From NCBI RefSeq assembly GCF_000719265.1, contig NZ_JOFL01000010.1, positions 113,225 through 177,224 on the forward strand: a stretch of 64,000 nt of DNA, written 5' to 3'. Source of the DNA: Streptomyces roseoverticillatus (GTDB lineage: Bacteria > Actinomycetota > Actinomycetes > Streptomycetales > Streptomycetaceae). Within the stretch, counting starts at the first letter, position 1. Every line of letters starts with the position of its first letter. Below, in pieces: positions 1 through 8,891 of this stretch. Below the pieces are notes generated by a model, which was not told the DNA's origin, did no database searches, and saw nothing but the letters and a program-made list of their open reading frames with translations. Position numbers and translations under genes: made by a program.

Positions 1-623
1 GCCTCCACCGCCTCGGCCCGCCGCTCGGCCACCGGAATCAATCCCAGGTGCCGGCTCGGCGTGTCGACCTGAGGCACCCGCCGCACCGCCCCCAGCACCG
101 GAACCCCCGACTCCGTCAGCGCCTCCCGCAGGAGCGCCTCGTGGCGGTCCGAGCCGACCTTGTTGAGGATGACGCCCGCGACCCGTACCTCCGGGTCCCA
201 GGACGCGAAGCCGTGCACCAGGGCGGCCACCGAACGCGACTGCGACGACGCGTCCACGACCAGCACGACCGGCGCCTTCAGCAGCTTCGCCACGTGCGCC
301 GTCGACGCCAGCTCGCCCTGCCCGCTCGCCCCGTCGTACAGGCCCATCACGCCCTCGACCACCGCGACGTCGCAGCCCGCGGCCCCGTGCAGGAACAGCG
401 GCGCGATCCGCTCCGGGCCGCACATGTACGCGTCGAGGTTGCGGCCCGGGCGGCCGGTCGCGAGCGCGTGGTAGCCCGGGTCGATGTAGTCCGGCCCCAC
501 CTTGTGCGGCGACACGGCGAGCCCCGCGTCCGCGAAGGCCCGCATCAGGCCGGTGGCCACGGTGGTCTTGCCGCTGCCGGAGGCCGGCGCGGCGATGACC
601 AGGCGGGGGATGTGCGTACTCAC
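1..623 (-). CDS. cobB: Cobyrinate a,c-diamide synthase (CobB/CbiA), 3' part missing
   Basis: Glutamine-dependent amidation of cobyrinate at positions a and c in cobalamin synthesis, cytosolic. The visible N-terminal ~207 residues carry the P-loop-like motif PASGSGKTT and the stretch KVGPDYIDPGYH, both typical of the CobB/CbiA ATPase domain. The C-terminal glutaminase domain lies beyond base 1. The GTG start overlaps the cobO stop as GTGA (620-623), so this is the last visible gene of the coupled cob operon. The identification is firm; only the truncation by the window edge limits it. Confidence 0.93.
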   Translation of the reverse strand, partial: MSTHIPRLVIAAPASGSGKTTVATGLMRAFADAGLAVSPHKVGPDYIDPGYHALATGRPGRNLDAYMCGPERIAPLFLHGAAGCDVAVVEGVMGLYDGASGQGELASTAHVAKLLKAPVVLVVDASSQSRSVAALVHGFASWDPEVRVAGVILNKVGSDRHEALLREALTESGVPVLGAVRRVPQVDTPSRHLGLIPVAERRAEAVE

Positions 624-1219
624 CACTCGATGCCCCGCTGGCCCTTCTGACCGGTGTCCATCGGGTGCTTCACCTTCGACATGTCCGTCACCAGGTCCGC
701 GAACTCGACCAGCTTTTCCGGGGCGTTGCGGCCCGTGATGACCACGTGCTGGGTGCCGGGGCGGTCGCGCAGCACCTCGATCACCTCGTCCGTGTCGATC
801 CACCCCCAGTGCATCGGGTAGGCGAACTCGTCCAGCACGTACAGCTTGTACCGCTCGGCCGCGAGGTCGCGCTTGACCTGCTCCCAGCCCTCGCGGGCCT
901 TCTCCTCGTTCGACAGATCGCTGTCGCGCTGGATCCACGACCAGCCCTCGCCCATCTTGTGCCAGTCGACGGTGCCGCCCTCGCCCGACGCACCGAGCAC
1001 CCGCAGCGCGTTCTCTTCGCCGACCTTCCACTTCGCCGACTTCACGAACTGGAACACCCCGATCGGCCAGCCCTGGTTCCAGGCCCGCAGCGCCAGCCCG
1101 AACGCCGCTGTCGACTTGCCCTTGCCGATGCCGGTGTGGACGAAGACGAGCGGCCGGTTGCGGCGCTGGCGCGTCGTGAGTCCGTCGTCGGGAACGGTGG
1201 TCGGCTGCCCCTTGGGCAT
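620..1219 (-). CDS. cobO: Cob(I)yrinic acid a,c-diamide adenosyltransferase
   Basis: Transfers the 5'-deoxyadenosyl group of ATP to the cobalt of corrinoids. It has 199 residues, the usual CobO/BtuR length. A P-loop GIGKGKST lies at about residues 30-37 and the family segment LDEFAYPMHWGWI lies later. The start codon overlaps the stop of the chelatase gene as TAATG (1217-1221) and the stop overlaps the cobB start, so translation is probably coupled. An intact, ordinary member. Confidence 0.95.
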   Translation of the reverse strand: MPKGQPTTVPDDGLTTRQRRNRPLVFVHTGIGKGKSTAAFGLALRAWNQGWPIGVFQFVKSAKWKVGEENALRVLGASGEGGTVDWHKMGEGWSWIQRDSDLSNEEKAREGWEQVKRDLAAERYKLYVLDEFAYPMHWGWIDTDEVIEVLRDRPGTQHVVITGRNAPEKLVEFADLVTDMSKVKHPMDTGQKGQRGIEW

Positions 1220-3306
1220 TACGCGGCCCTCCTGGTCTGAGTGGTCCGTACGGTGTGTACGAGCGCGGAGATGCTGTCCGCGCGCAGCTCGTCCAGCGTC
1301 ACGACCGGGCCGCGCAGCTCCCGGCCCAGCTCGGCGGCGAGCCCGAGCCGCACCGGCCCCTGCTCGCAGTCCACGACCACCGACGCGGTGCCCTCGCCGG
1401 CCAGCAGCCGCGCCGCGCGCGCCGCCCGCTGCAGCGGCTCAAGGCCGCCGGTCGCCCGGCCGTCCGTCACCACGACCAGCAGCGGCCGCCGCGACGGGTC
1501 GCGCAGCCGCTCCACCCGCAGCACCTCGTGCGCCCGCAGCAGGCCCGCCGCGAGCGGCGTGCGGCCGCCCGTCGGCAGCTTCTCCAGCCGGGCCGCGCCC
1601 GCGTCCACCGACGACGTCGGCGGCAGCGCCACCTCGGCGCCCGCACCGCGGAAGGTGATCATCCCGATCTTGTCGCGGCGCTGGTACGCGTCCAGCAGCA
1701 GCGACAGCACCGCGCCCTTCACCGCGCTCATCCGCTTCCGGGCCGCCATGGAACCGGAGGCGTCCACGACGAACAGCACGAGATTGCCCTCGCGGCCCTC
1801 GCGCACCGCCTCCCGCAGGTCGTCGCGGCGCACGAGCAGGCCGGGGCCGCTGCGCCCGCGCGCCCGCTGGTGCGGCGCGGCCGCCTGCACCGTCGCTGCC
1901 AGGTGCAGCCGGGACAGGGCGCCGCGGGGACGGCGGGAACCGGTCGTCCGGCCGTGCGCCGTACGGGCCCGCGAACGGCGGCCGTCGGCGCCCTCGCCGA
2001 GACCCGGGACGTCGAGCCTGCGGGTCCGGAACGGGGCGGAAGCGGCGACTGCGGGGGCTTCGGGGGCCTCTCCGGTCGCCGGCGCGCTCTCGGGGGCGTC
2101 CGTGGACTCCGGCCCGGTGCCGGACCCGGCCGGCTCCTGCCGCTGCTGCGGCACGTCGGGCGTGCCGTCGGGGCCCGGGCCGTCCTGCGGGGGCCGCTGC
2201 CCGCCGCCGTCGGGGCCGCCGCCCTCGGGACCGCCGTCGCCGGGACCGTCGTCGTCCGGCCCCTCGGGCTCGGGCTCCGGGTCCGGCTCCTCGTCCTCGA
2301 AGCCGTTCAGGATCTCGTCGAGCTTGTCCTCGTCCAGGCCGGGAGCGTCGAACGGGTTGCGCCGGCGGCGATGCGGCAGCGACAGCAGCGCCGCCTGCCG
2401 TACGTCCTCGGTCAGCACGTCCGTACGGCCCGCCCACGCGGCCAGCGCCGACGCCGTCCGCGCGGTCACGATGTCCGCGCGCATGCCGTCCACCTCGAAG
2501 CCCGCGCACACGGCGGCGATCCGGCGCAGCGCCCCGTCGCCCAGCCGCACGGACGGCAGCAGCGCGCGGGCGGCGGCGATCCGCTCGCGCAGCGTCTCCT
2601 CCTCGGCGGCCCACTTGGCGGCGAACGCGGCAGGGTCCTCGTCGAAGGCGAGCCGGCGGCGGACGACCTCGACGCGCTCGTCGGGCTCGCGCGAGGCCGC
2701 GACCTCGACGGTCAGCCCGAAGCGGTCGAGGAGCTGGGGACGGAGCTCGCCCTCCTCCGGGTTCATGGTGCCGACGAGGAGGAAACGGGACGCGTGCCGG
2801 ACGGAGACGCCCTCGCGCTCGACGGAGGAGACGCCGGTGGCCGCCGCGTCGAGCAGCGAGTCGACCAGGTGGTCGCCGAGGAGGTTGACCTCGTCGACGT
2901 AGAGGACGCCCCGGTGCGCGGCGGCGAGCAGGCCCGGCTCGAAGGCCTTCACGCCCTCGCCCAGCGCCCGCTCGATGTCGAGCGCCCCGACGAGCCGGTC
3001 CTCGGAGGCGCCGACGGGCAGCTCGACCATGCGGGCCGGGCGGGCGTCGCCGGGCCCGCCCGCGTGGGGCCCGTCCGGGCAGGTGGGGTCGGGGGCGGCG
3101 GGGTCGCAGGAGAACCGGCAGCCGTGGACCGTCACGACCTGCGGCAGCAGCGCCGACAAGGCTCGTACGGTCGTCGTCTTCGCCGTGCCCTTCTCGCCCC
3201 GTACGAGCACTCCGCCGATGGCCGGCGAGATCGCGTTGAGCAACAGGCCCAGCCGCATGTCGTCCATCCCGACGATCGCGGTGAACGGGTAGGTGGCCGG
3301 AGCCAT
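1219..3306 (-). CDS. Putative cobaltochelatase subunit, fused ChlI/ChlD type (AAA+ plus VWA)
   Basis: Probable ATPase component of the aerobic cobalt chelatase, working with a CobN large subunit not seen in this window. Of 695 residues, about 1-320 form a magnesium-chelatase-like AAA+ domain with Walker A GEKGTAKTT (residue ~37) and Walker B LYVDEVNLL (~135). A Gly/Pro/acidic linker follows (~330-400), then a basic stretch and a von Willebrand A domain with a MIDAS motif DASGSMA (~515) and VVTDGRAT. One protein therefore fuses the small (I) and medium (D) subunits. Its ATG overlaps the cobQ stop as ATGA (3304-3308). Metal specificity is inferred from the cob neighbours. Confidence 0.88.
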   Translation of the reverse strand: MAPATYPFTAIVGMDDMRLGLLLNAISPAIGGVLVRGEKGTAKTTTVRALSALLPQVVTVHGCRFSCDPAAPDPTCPDGPHAGGPGDARPARMVELPVGASEDRLVGALDIERALGEGVKAFEPGLLAAAHRGVLYVDEVNLLGDHLVDSLLDAAATGVSSVEREGVSVRHASRFLLVGTMNPEEGELRPQLLDRFGLTVEVAASREPDERVEVVRRRLAFDEDPAAFAAKWAAEEETLRERIAAARALLPSVRLGDGALRRIAAVCAGFEVDGMRADIVTARTASALAAWAGRTDVLTEDVRQAALLSLPHRRRRNPFDAPGLDEDKLDEILNGFEDEEPDPEPEPEGPDDDGPGDGGPEGGGPDGGGQRPPQDGPGPDGTPDVPQQRQEPAGSGTGPESTDAPESAPATGEAPEAPAVAASAPFRTRRLDVPGLGEGADGRRSRARTAHGRTTGSRRPRGALSRLHLAATVQAAAPHQRARGRSGPGLLVRRDDLREAVREGREGNLVLFVVDASGSMAARKRMSAVKGAVLSLLLDAYQRRDKIGMITFRGAGAEVALPPTSSVDAGAARLEKLPTGGRTPLAAGLLRAHEVLRVERLRDPSRRPLLVVVTDGRATGGLEPLQRAARAARLLAGEGTASVVVDCEQGPVRLGLAAELGRELRGPVVTLDELRADSISALVHTVRTTQTRRAA

Positions 3307-4997
3307 CAGGTGTTACCCCCTTCGAGGGAATCGATCCGACTGGGCATGTCGGTGGTCGCCGGATCCTGCAGCGTGTCGCCGTGCCCCGCGCGGTCGGGGG
3401 TGAGCCGACGACGGTCCGGGCCCTGTCCGCCCTGTGGTTCTCTCTGCGCAGGCAGAGGTGGCGCCCCCGGCGGTATGAACGGGACGCCCTTCGGCACCCC
3501 GTCCTCGATCAGCCGCAGCAGCGCGTCCGTGTCCGCGTGTTCCTCGATCAGGTCGCCCAGCCGGTCCAGCTGTTCCTCCCGCAGCGCGGCGAACGACGTG
3601 TCCGGGGCCGGGACGAACGCCCTCCCCGCCGCCTCCGCGACGCGCCGCAGGAACGCCCGGCGGAAGCCGTCGCTCTCCAGGGAGCCGTGCCAGTGCGTGC
3701 CCCACACCGCGCCGACCCGGCAGCCGTCCAAGAACGGCTCGTCCCCACCCCGTACGTCCGCCACGCCGTGGTGGATCTCGTAGCCCTCCACGGTCTCGCC
3801 GAGGGCCGTACCCACCGGTCTCGCCAGGGTCTTCTCCGCCGCGAACCGGACCCGCACCGGCAGCAGGCCCAGCCCCTCGACCGTGCCCGCCTTCGACTCG
3901 ACCTCGTCGTCGATCCGCTCGCCCAGCACCTGGAAGCCGCCGCAGATGCCCAGGACGGGGCGGCCCTCCGCCGCGCGCCGGGCCAGGGCGTCCGCCAGGC
4001 CGCGCTCGCGCAGCCACGCCAGCGCGCGCACCGTGCCGCGCGTGCCCGGCACGATCACCAGGTCGGCGTCGGCGAGCTCCTCCGCGCGGTCGACGAAGCG
4101 CACGACCACGCCCGGCTCGGCCGCCAGCGCGTCCACGTCCGTGAAGTTCGACATCAGCGGCACCGCGCACACCGCGACCCGCAGCACGTCCGCCCCGTGC
4201 GGCGGGGCCACCACCGACTCGCGCACCGCGCCCCGCAGGGAGACCCGCAGGCCGTCCTCCTCGTCGATGCCGAGGCCGTGCGCGAACGGCAGGACGCCGA
4301 ACGTCCGCCGGCCCGTCAGCTCGTACAGCATGTGCAGACCCGGCTCCAGCAGCGTCACGTCGCCCCGGAACTTGTTGACGACGTAACCCGCTACCAGCTC
4401 CTGGTCCTCCGGCGACAGCAGCGCCGTCGTGCCGAAGAACGACGCGAAGACGCCGCCCCGGTCGATGTCGCCGACCACGACCACGGGCAGCCGCGCCGCC
4501 CGGGCGATGCCCATGTTGACGATGTCGCTGCGCCGCAGGTTGATCTCGGCCGGGCTGCCCGCGCCCTCGCAGATGACCGCGTCGTGCGTGCGCCGCAGCT
4601 CCTCCAGGCAGTCGGTCACGGTGCCGAACAACTGCTCCTGGCGGCCCGCGTGGTAGCCGCGAGCGCTCAGCTCGCCGACCGGCTTGCCCATCAGGACGAC
4701 CTGGCTGCTCCGGTCGCCGCCGGGCTTCAGCAGGACGGGGTTCATGAGCGCGCTCGGCTCCACGCGCGCCGCGGCCGCCTGCATGGCCTGCGCGCGGCCG
4801 ATCTCCGCGCCCTCGCGCGTCACGAACGAGTTGAGCGACATGTTCTGCGCTTTGAACGGCGCGACCTTGACGCCCTTGCGGACCAGCCAGCGGCAGATGC
4901 CGGCCGTCACCACGCTCTTGCCCGCGTCCGAGGTGGTGCCGGCCACCAGCAGGCCCCCGCCCAGCGGGCCCCCGGGCCCGCTCCTGTCAGCCGTCAC
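3306..4997 (-). CDS. cobQ: Cobyric acid synthase, with a C-terminal extension
   Basis: Amidates the b, d, e and g side chains of adenosylcobyrinate a,c-diamide. The N-terminal ATPase domain starts with GTTSDAGKS (residues ~20-28). The glutaminase domain has the nucleophile Cys in LGICGGFQ (~352) and the catalytic His in YEIHHG (~409). GTG at 4997 was chosen because it overlaps the cobD stop as GTGA (4994-4997); the longer open frame upstream is antisense noise over cobD. The 563 residues exceed the usual ~490-505: about 58 Pro/Gly/Arg-rich residues follow the normal end. Confidence 0.93.
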   Translation of the reverse strand: MTADRSGPGGPLGGGLLVAGTTSDAGKSVVTAGICRWLVRKGVKVAPFKAQNMSLNSFVTREGAEIGRAQAMQAAAARVEPSALMNPVLLKPGGDRSSQVVLMGKPVGELSARGYHAGRQEQLFGTVTDCLEELRRTHDAVICEGAGSPAEINLRRSDIVNMGIARAARLPVVVVGDIDRGGVFASFFGTTALLSPEDQELVAGYVVNKFRGDVTLLEPGLHMLYELTGRRTFGVLPFAHGLGIDEEDGLRVSLRGAVRESVVAPPHGADVLRVAVCAVPLMSNFTDVDALAAEPGVVVRFVDRAEELADADLVIVPGTRGTVRALAWLRERGLADALARRAAEGRPVLGICGGFQVLGERIDDEVESKAGTVEGLGLLPVRVRFAAEKTLARPVGTALGETVEGYEIHHGVADVRGGDEPFLDGCRVGAVWGTHWHGSLESDGFRRAFLRRVAEAAGRAFVPAPDTSFAALREEQLDRLGDLIEEHADTDALLRLIEDGVPKGVPFIPPGAPPLPAQREPQGGQGPDRRRLTPDRAGHGDTLQDPATTDMPSRIDSLEGGNT

Positions 4998-5968
4998 CGG
5001 CTCCTCCTTGCCGTTCTTGCCGTCGTCAACAGGCTGCCCACTGTGCGGGCCGCCACCGCTGTCCCCAGGGCCAGCAGCGCCACGCGGTGCGAGAGGCGTA
5101 CCGCGCGCTCGATGTCGTCCGTCCGCACGGGGCGGTTCTCCCCGCCCAGGACGGGGCGGTGCTCCACCCGGCCCGCGTACGCGAGCGTGCCGCCCAGCCG
5201 CACGCCGAGCGCGCCCGCGAACGCGGCCTCCACGGGGCCCGCGTTGGGGCTGGGGTGGCGGGACGCGTCGCGCCGGGCCACGCGCCAGGCGCCCCGCGGG
5301 TCCGGGCCCGCGATGACGGCGAGGGCCGAGGTCAGGCGGGCGCCGGGCCAGCCGGCCACGTCGTCCAGGCGGGCCGAGGCCCAGCCGAAACGGCGGTAAC
5401 GGGCCGACTTGTGACCCACCATCGCGTCGAGCGTGTTCACGGCCCGGAAGCCCACCAGGCCGGGCACGCCGCCGAGCGCGCCCCACACGAGGGCGCCGAC
5501 GACGGCGTCGGAGGTGTTCTCGGCCACGGACTCCACGACGGCGCGGGCGATCTGCTGACCGTCCAGCGCCTGCGGGTCGCGGCCGCACAGGTGCGGCAGG
5601 CGCTCGCGGGCGACCTCCACGTCACCGGCGGCGAGCGCGCCCCCGATGGCGCGGGCCTCACGGCCCAGGGACGTGCCGCCGAGCACCGCCCAGGTGGCGG
5701 CGGCGGTCAGCGCGACGTCGGCGGTACGGGAACGGGAGGCGCGTACGGAACGGGCCAGCAGTGCGGCGCCCGCGGCCGCGCCTCCGGCGCACACCAGGGT
5801 GTGCAGGGCGCCACGGCCGCGGTCGTCACGCCACAGGCGCTGCTCAACGGCCTGCGCGGCGCGGCCGAACGCGGCGACGGGATGGCCGCGGCGCGGGTCG
5901 CCCAGGACGCGGTCACCGAGGTAGCCGAGGGCGGCGCCGCACGCGAAACCGATCGGATCGGCACGCAT
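4994..5968 (-). CDS. cobD: Adenosylcobinamide-phosphate synthase (CbiB/CobD)
   Basis: Integral membrane enzyme that attaches (R)-1-amino-2-propanol phosphate to adenosylcobyric acid. It has 324 residues and several hydrophobic segments. Conserved family stretches are [17 protein letters not shown] near the N-terminus, [13 protein letters not shown] in the middle and [17 protein letters not shown] further on. It is the first gene of the cob operon and sits ~120 nt downstream of the cobalamin riboswitch. No strong Shine-Dalgarno sequence precedes the ATG. Confidence 0.94.
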   Translation of the reverse strand: MRADPIGFACGAALGYLGDRVLGDPRRGHPVAAFGRAAQAVEQRLWRDDRGRGALHTLVCAGGAAAGAALLARSVRASRSRTADVALTAAATWAVLGGTSLGREARAIGGALAAGDVEVARERLPHLCGRDPQALDGQQIARAVVESVAENTSDAVVGALVWGALGGVPGLVGFRAVNTLDAMVGHKSARYRRFGWASARLDDVAGWPGARLTSALAVIAGPDPRGAWRVARRDASRHPSPNAGPVEAAFAGALGVRLGGTLAYAGRVEHRPVLGGENRPVRTDDIERAVRLSHRVALLALGTAVAARTVGSLLTTARTARRSR

Positions 5969-6085
5969 CGGATCAGACCGCCGTCACGCCTCGGCGGGGG
6001 GAGGGGGCTCTGCGGGGCGTTCGGTGGCGGGAGCCGGGCATGACGATGTGTCCTCACTCAGGGTCCGCGCCCTGGCTCGACGTGA

Positions 6086-6262
6086 CCGGCGACCAGAGTC
6101 TCCTGGCTCCCGGATCCGCGCCGCCCCGGCCTTCCGGCTCGCCGCCGTGGCCATCGCGTGGGGAGACGCTCCCCGGTGACAGTGGCGGGACCGCGCCGGA
6201 TTCGCACCGGCTTCCTCTGCTGTCGCCGTTTGGCTCCGGAAGTCCACCATGCGCCGCGGGCG
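6086..6262 (-). promoter_or_regulatory. Cobalamin riboswitch
   Basis: On the minus strand the leader holds the standard conserved blocks in order. GGAAGCCGGTGCGAATCC (6198-6215) is followed by GGTCCCGCCACTG ending at 6180. A variable arm comes next, then the B12 box GAGCCAGGAGACTCTGGTC (6091-6109). The element precedes cobD by about 120 nt and probably shuts off the whole cob operon when adenosylcobalamin is plentiful. The outer P1 boundaries are approximate. Confidence 0.95.
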
Positions 6263-6325
6263 CCGTCAACTCACGTCTGACCTGGGCCGAGCCGTTCCCG
6301 TGCCGGGTGCGGCCGACGTCTTTTA

Positions 6326-6433
6326 CCGCCGCCGCGGCGAGCAACCACTGCGTGCGTGTCCGGCGGTGCCGAACCGGCCGTGGGTACGGCACCGCCGGTC
6401 ACACCCGTGGTGGCTGATCGCCGTTGCGGCGGG
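6326..6433. repeat. Large imperfect palindrome, dispersed repeat family copy a
   Basis: Two 46-47 nt arms in opposite orientation: 6326-6371 (ending CCGGCGGTGCCG) and 6387-6433 (beginning CGGCACCGCCGG and ending CCGTTGCGGCGGG), around a 15 nt loop. The inner 11 bp CGGCGGTGCCG/CGGCACCGCCG are perfect. The same unit recurs at 13806-14077 and 44668-44713. It lies between the pit terminator and the cob riboswitch, where the cob promoter must also be. Function unknown. Confidence 0.75.
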
Positions 6434-6469
6434 AGTGCGTTGCGTGGCAACGAGTTGCAAGCCGGCACG

Positions 6470-6505
6470 CGAACGGCCGGGCCCCCTCAGGGACCCGGCC
6501 GTTCG
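6470..6505 (-). terminator. Hairpin downstream of the pit operon
   Basis: Perfect 12 bp stem CGAACGGCCGGG / CCCGGCCGTTCG with a 12 nt loop, 17 nt beyond the stop of the small membrane protein gene. There is no U tract, as is usual for Streptomyces terminators. Confidence 0.75.
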
Positions 6506-6521
6506 AAGGCGAGCGCGGCGC

Positions 6522-6755
6522 TTACGCCACGATCAAGTAGATGCCGTACCCCACGGCCGCCGCGCACAGCGCGAAGCACGCGTACGCCCCGGAGCGCGCG
6601 AGCGCACTCGTACCCGCACTCGCACCCGGGTCCGCCGAGCCTCCCGTACGGGGCGACGTGCCCACGATGCCCAGGGTGAAGATGCCCACCAGGCCGACCG
6701 TCACCACGAGGCTGACGCCGAAGACCTGGCCGAGAGCTGCCCAGTCGATGTGCAT
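6522..6755 (-). CDS. Small two-helix membrane protein, pit-associated
   Basis: 77 residues with two hydrophobic segments (~12-32 and ~55-76) joined by a Gly/Ser/Ala loop. It has no recognised domain. It follows the PiT transporter gene by 18 nt on the same strand and shares its terminator, so it probably belongs to the phosphate transport operon. PiT genes are often followed by a PhoU-like DUF47 gene, but none is here. A role as transporter accessory is only inferred from position. Confidence 0.7.
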   Translation of the reverse strand: MHIDWAALGQVFGVSLVVTVGLVGIFTLGIVGTSPRTGGSADPGASAGTSALARSGAYACFALCAAAVGYGIYLIVA

Positions 6756-6773
6756 GCGTTTCTTCCTTATGCC

Positions 6774-8021
6774 TTAGCTCGCCGCCGCGGCGGCGGCAGG
6801 AGCCCGCCCGGCCTCGGGGGAGGGGGAGACCGCGGCGGCCGGCGGGCCGGCCGGCGGCGGGGCGACGGCCTGGAGGGCCGCGGTGACGACACCGGCCGGC
6901 TCGGCGCCGGCGACGGCGTCGCGCGAGTCCAGGTCGTCGTGGGTGACGGGCTTGCGGCGCGAGGCCAGCCAGATCGCGCCGGAGACGGCGAGGCCGAGGA
7001 CGGCGACCGTGGCGACGCCCCAGTCGCCCTGGTCGGCGAGGAGGGCCGCGCCACCGGCGACGAGACCGGCCGCGGGGAGGGTCAGGCCCCAGGCCATGAC
7101 CATGCGCCCGGCGGTCGACCAGCGCACGACGCCGCCCTTGCGGCCGAGGCCCGCGCCCATGATCGAGCCGGAGCAGACCTGGGTGGTGGAGAGCGCGAAG
7201 CCGATGTGCGAGGAGGCGAGGATCACGGTCGCGGCGCCGGTCTGGGCGGCGAAGCCCTGCGCGGGCTTGATGTCGGTGAGGCCCTTGCCGAGGGTCTGGA
7301 TGATGCGCCAGCCGCCCAGGTACGTGCCGAGCGCGATGGCGAGGCCGGCCGAGACGATGACCCACAGCGGCGGGTCGGAGTGCGGCGCGACGACGCCGCC
7401 GGCGACGAGCGCGAGGGTGATCACGCCCATGGTCTTCTGCGCGTCGTTGGTGCCGTGGGCGAGGGAGACCAGGGCGGCCGAGGCGATCTGCCCGGCGCGG
7501 TAGCCCTTGGCGGTGTCGCGCTCGTCGCGGCCGCGGGCGAGCCGGTAAGTGAGCCGGGTCGCGCACCAGGCGGCGAGGCCGGCCACGATCGGCGCGGCGA
7601 CGGCGGGGATGAGGACCTTCATGACGACCTTGTCGGCGTTGACCGCGTCGAAGCCGACGGAGACGACCGTCGCGCCGATGAGGCCGCCGAAGAGGGCGTG
7701 CGAGGAGCTGGAGGGCAGACCGGCGAGCCAGGTCAGCAGGTTCCAGACGATCGCGCCGACCAGACCCGCGAAGATGATTTCCGGTCTGATGCCCGCGCTC
7801 TCATCGATGATTCCGCCGGAGATCGTCTTGGCGACCTCCACGGACAGGAATGCGCCGACGAGGTTCAGCACGGCCGACATCGCCACTGCCACCTTGGGCT
7901 TGAGGGCCCCGGTGGAGATGGTGGTGGCCATGGCGTTGGCCGTGTCGTGGAAGCCGTTCGTAAAGTCGAACACCAAGGCCGTGACGATCACGATCCCGAT
8001 GAGAAGCGTGATGTGTTCCAT
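6774..8021 (-). CDS. Low-affinity inorganic phosphate transporter, PiT family
   Basis: Multi-pass membrane Pi (or metal-phosphate) symporter of 415 residues. The two family signatures are present: FTNGFHDTANAMATT near the N-terminus and LAHGTNDAQKTMGVI in the second half, plus LAGLPSSSSHALFGG. The C-terminus is an Ala/Pro-rich cytoplasmic tail. A PHO-box-like direct repeat lies 50 nt upstream of the start. By memory this corresponds to pitH2 of S. coelicolor. Confidence 0.95.
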   Translation of the reverse strand: MEHITLLIGIVIVTALVFDFTNGFHDTANAMATTISTGALKPKVAVAMSAVLNLVGAFLSVEVAKTISGGIIDESAGIRPEIIFAGLVGAIVWNLLTWLAGLPSSSSHALFGGLIGATVVSVGFDAVNADKVVMKVLIPAVAAPIVAGLAAWCATRLTYRLARGRDERDTAKGYRAGQIASAALVSLAHGTNDAQKTMGVITLALVAGGVVAPHSDPPLWVIVSAGLAIALGTYLGGWRIIQTLGKGLTDIKPAQGFAAQTGAATVILASSHIGFALSTTQVCSGSIMGAGLGRKGGVVRWSTAGRMVMAWGLTLPAAGLVAGGAALLADQGDWGVATVAVLGLAVSGAIWLASRRKPVTHDDLDSRDAVAGAEPAGVVTAALQAVAPPPAGPPAAAVSPSPEAGRAPAAAAAAS

Positions 8022-8059
8022 TCACCCAGGCAATCAGCTCGATGGTCAGTACAGCGGGG

Positions 8060-8092
8060 ACCGTAAAGACCTTGGGTGAACGGAAGGTGAAC
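8060..8092 (-). promoter_or_regulatory. pit promoter with PHO box (two 11-nt direct repeats)
   Basis: On the minus strand, GTTCACCTTCC is followed directly by GTTCACCCAAG (8071-8092), an 11 nt periodic direct repeat matching the PhoP-binding unit of streptomycetes. A -10-like TACGGT lies at 8060-8065, so the box occupies the -35 position. That arrangement is typical of PhoP-activated promoters. Binding is inferred from sequence alone. The divergent aldolase gene starts only 65 nt away. Confidence 0.75.
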
Positions 8093-8156
8093 TGACCCGG
8101 GCAGGGCAGTGACGCGAACCGGAGGCGGGAAACGGATGCAGAGGGGTGGAGGACGG

Positions 8157-8810
8157 ATGAGGGAGACCGAGCAGATCCGCCGGACGTGGGCCGATGTGGT
8201 GGAGGCGGCCCGCCGCACCACGGCCGACGGCCTCGTCGTGGGCACGTCGGGCAATGTCTCCGCCCGGGTCGGCAACGTGATCGTCGTCACACCGAGCGGC
8301 GTCCCGTACGACCGGCTGACCCCGCGCGACGTGGTCGCCGTCGACCCGGAGGGCCGCCGGCTCCTCGGCGACCTGGCCCCCACCAGCGAGCTCCCCCTGC
8401 ACCTGGCGGTCTACCGCGCCACGGACGCCGCCGCGATCGTGCACACGCACGCCGTCCACGCCACGGCCGTCTCCACCCTCGTCGACGAGCTGCCGCTGAT
8501 CCACTACATGGCCGGCGCCCTCGGCGGGCCGGTCCGCGTCGCCCCGTACGCCCTCTACGGCAGCGACGAGCTGGCCGCGCACGCCCTGGAGGCCCTCGCC
8601 GGCCGCACCGGCTGCCTCCTGCGCAACCACGGCACCCTCGCCTACGGCGCGGGCCTCGACCAGGCGTACGACCGCACCGCCCAGCTGGAGTGGATGTGCC
8701 GGGTCTGGCTCACGGCCTCCTCCGTCCCCGGCCGCGCCCCGGCGCTCCTCACCCTTGACCAGGCCTCCCGGGCCGCGGAGAAGCTCCGCGGCTACGGCTC
8801 GCAGCGCTGA
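8157..8810 (+). CDS. Class II aldolase/adducin family protein
   Basis: 217 residues of the AraD/FucA fold, zinc-dependent aldolases or epimerases acting on sugar phosphates. Visible features are the phosphate-binding TSGNVSARVGN near residue 30, the zinc-ligand segment HTHAVHAT in the middle and LRNHG towards the C-terminus. ATG 8157 is preferred over an upstream ATG because GGAGGAC precedes it. The substrate cannot be told; L-fuculose-1-phosphate or ribulose-phosphate-like compounds are usual. Confidence 0.88.
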   Translation: MRETEQIRRTWADVVEAARRTTADGLVVGTSGNVSARVGNVIVVTPSGVPYDRLTPRDVVAVDPEGRRLLGDLAPTSELPLHLAVYRATDAAAIVHTHAVHATAVSTLVDELPLIHYMAGALGGPVRVAPYALYGSDELAAHALEALAGRTGCLLRNHGTLAYGAGLDQAYDRTAQLEWMCRVWLTASSVPGRAPALLTLDQASRAAEKLRGYGSQR

Positions 8811-8891
8811 CCGCACGCACCGCGACGGCGGGCCCCGCGCGGCGAAGGCGTCCACTGGCCGTGGCCGCCCACCCCGCCCACACTGGAGGAC

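Noticed and set aside
1255..3783. 842-codon plus-strand frame opposite the chelatase and cobQ genes
   Set aside because: It is the antisense of genes with clear domains; Arg/Gly/Pro-rich composition is typical of shadow frames in high-GC DNA.
5984..6250. 88-codon minus-strand frame upstream of cobD
   Set aside because: It lies inside the cobalamin riboswitch and carries its conserved blocks, so the sequence is explained by RNA.
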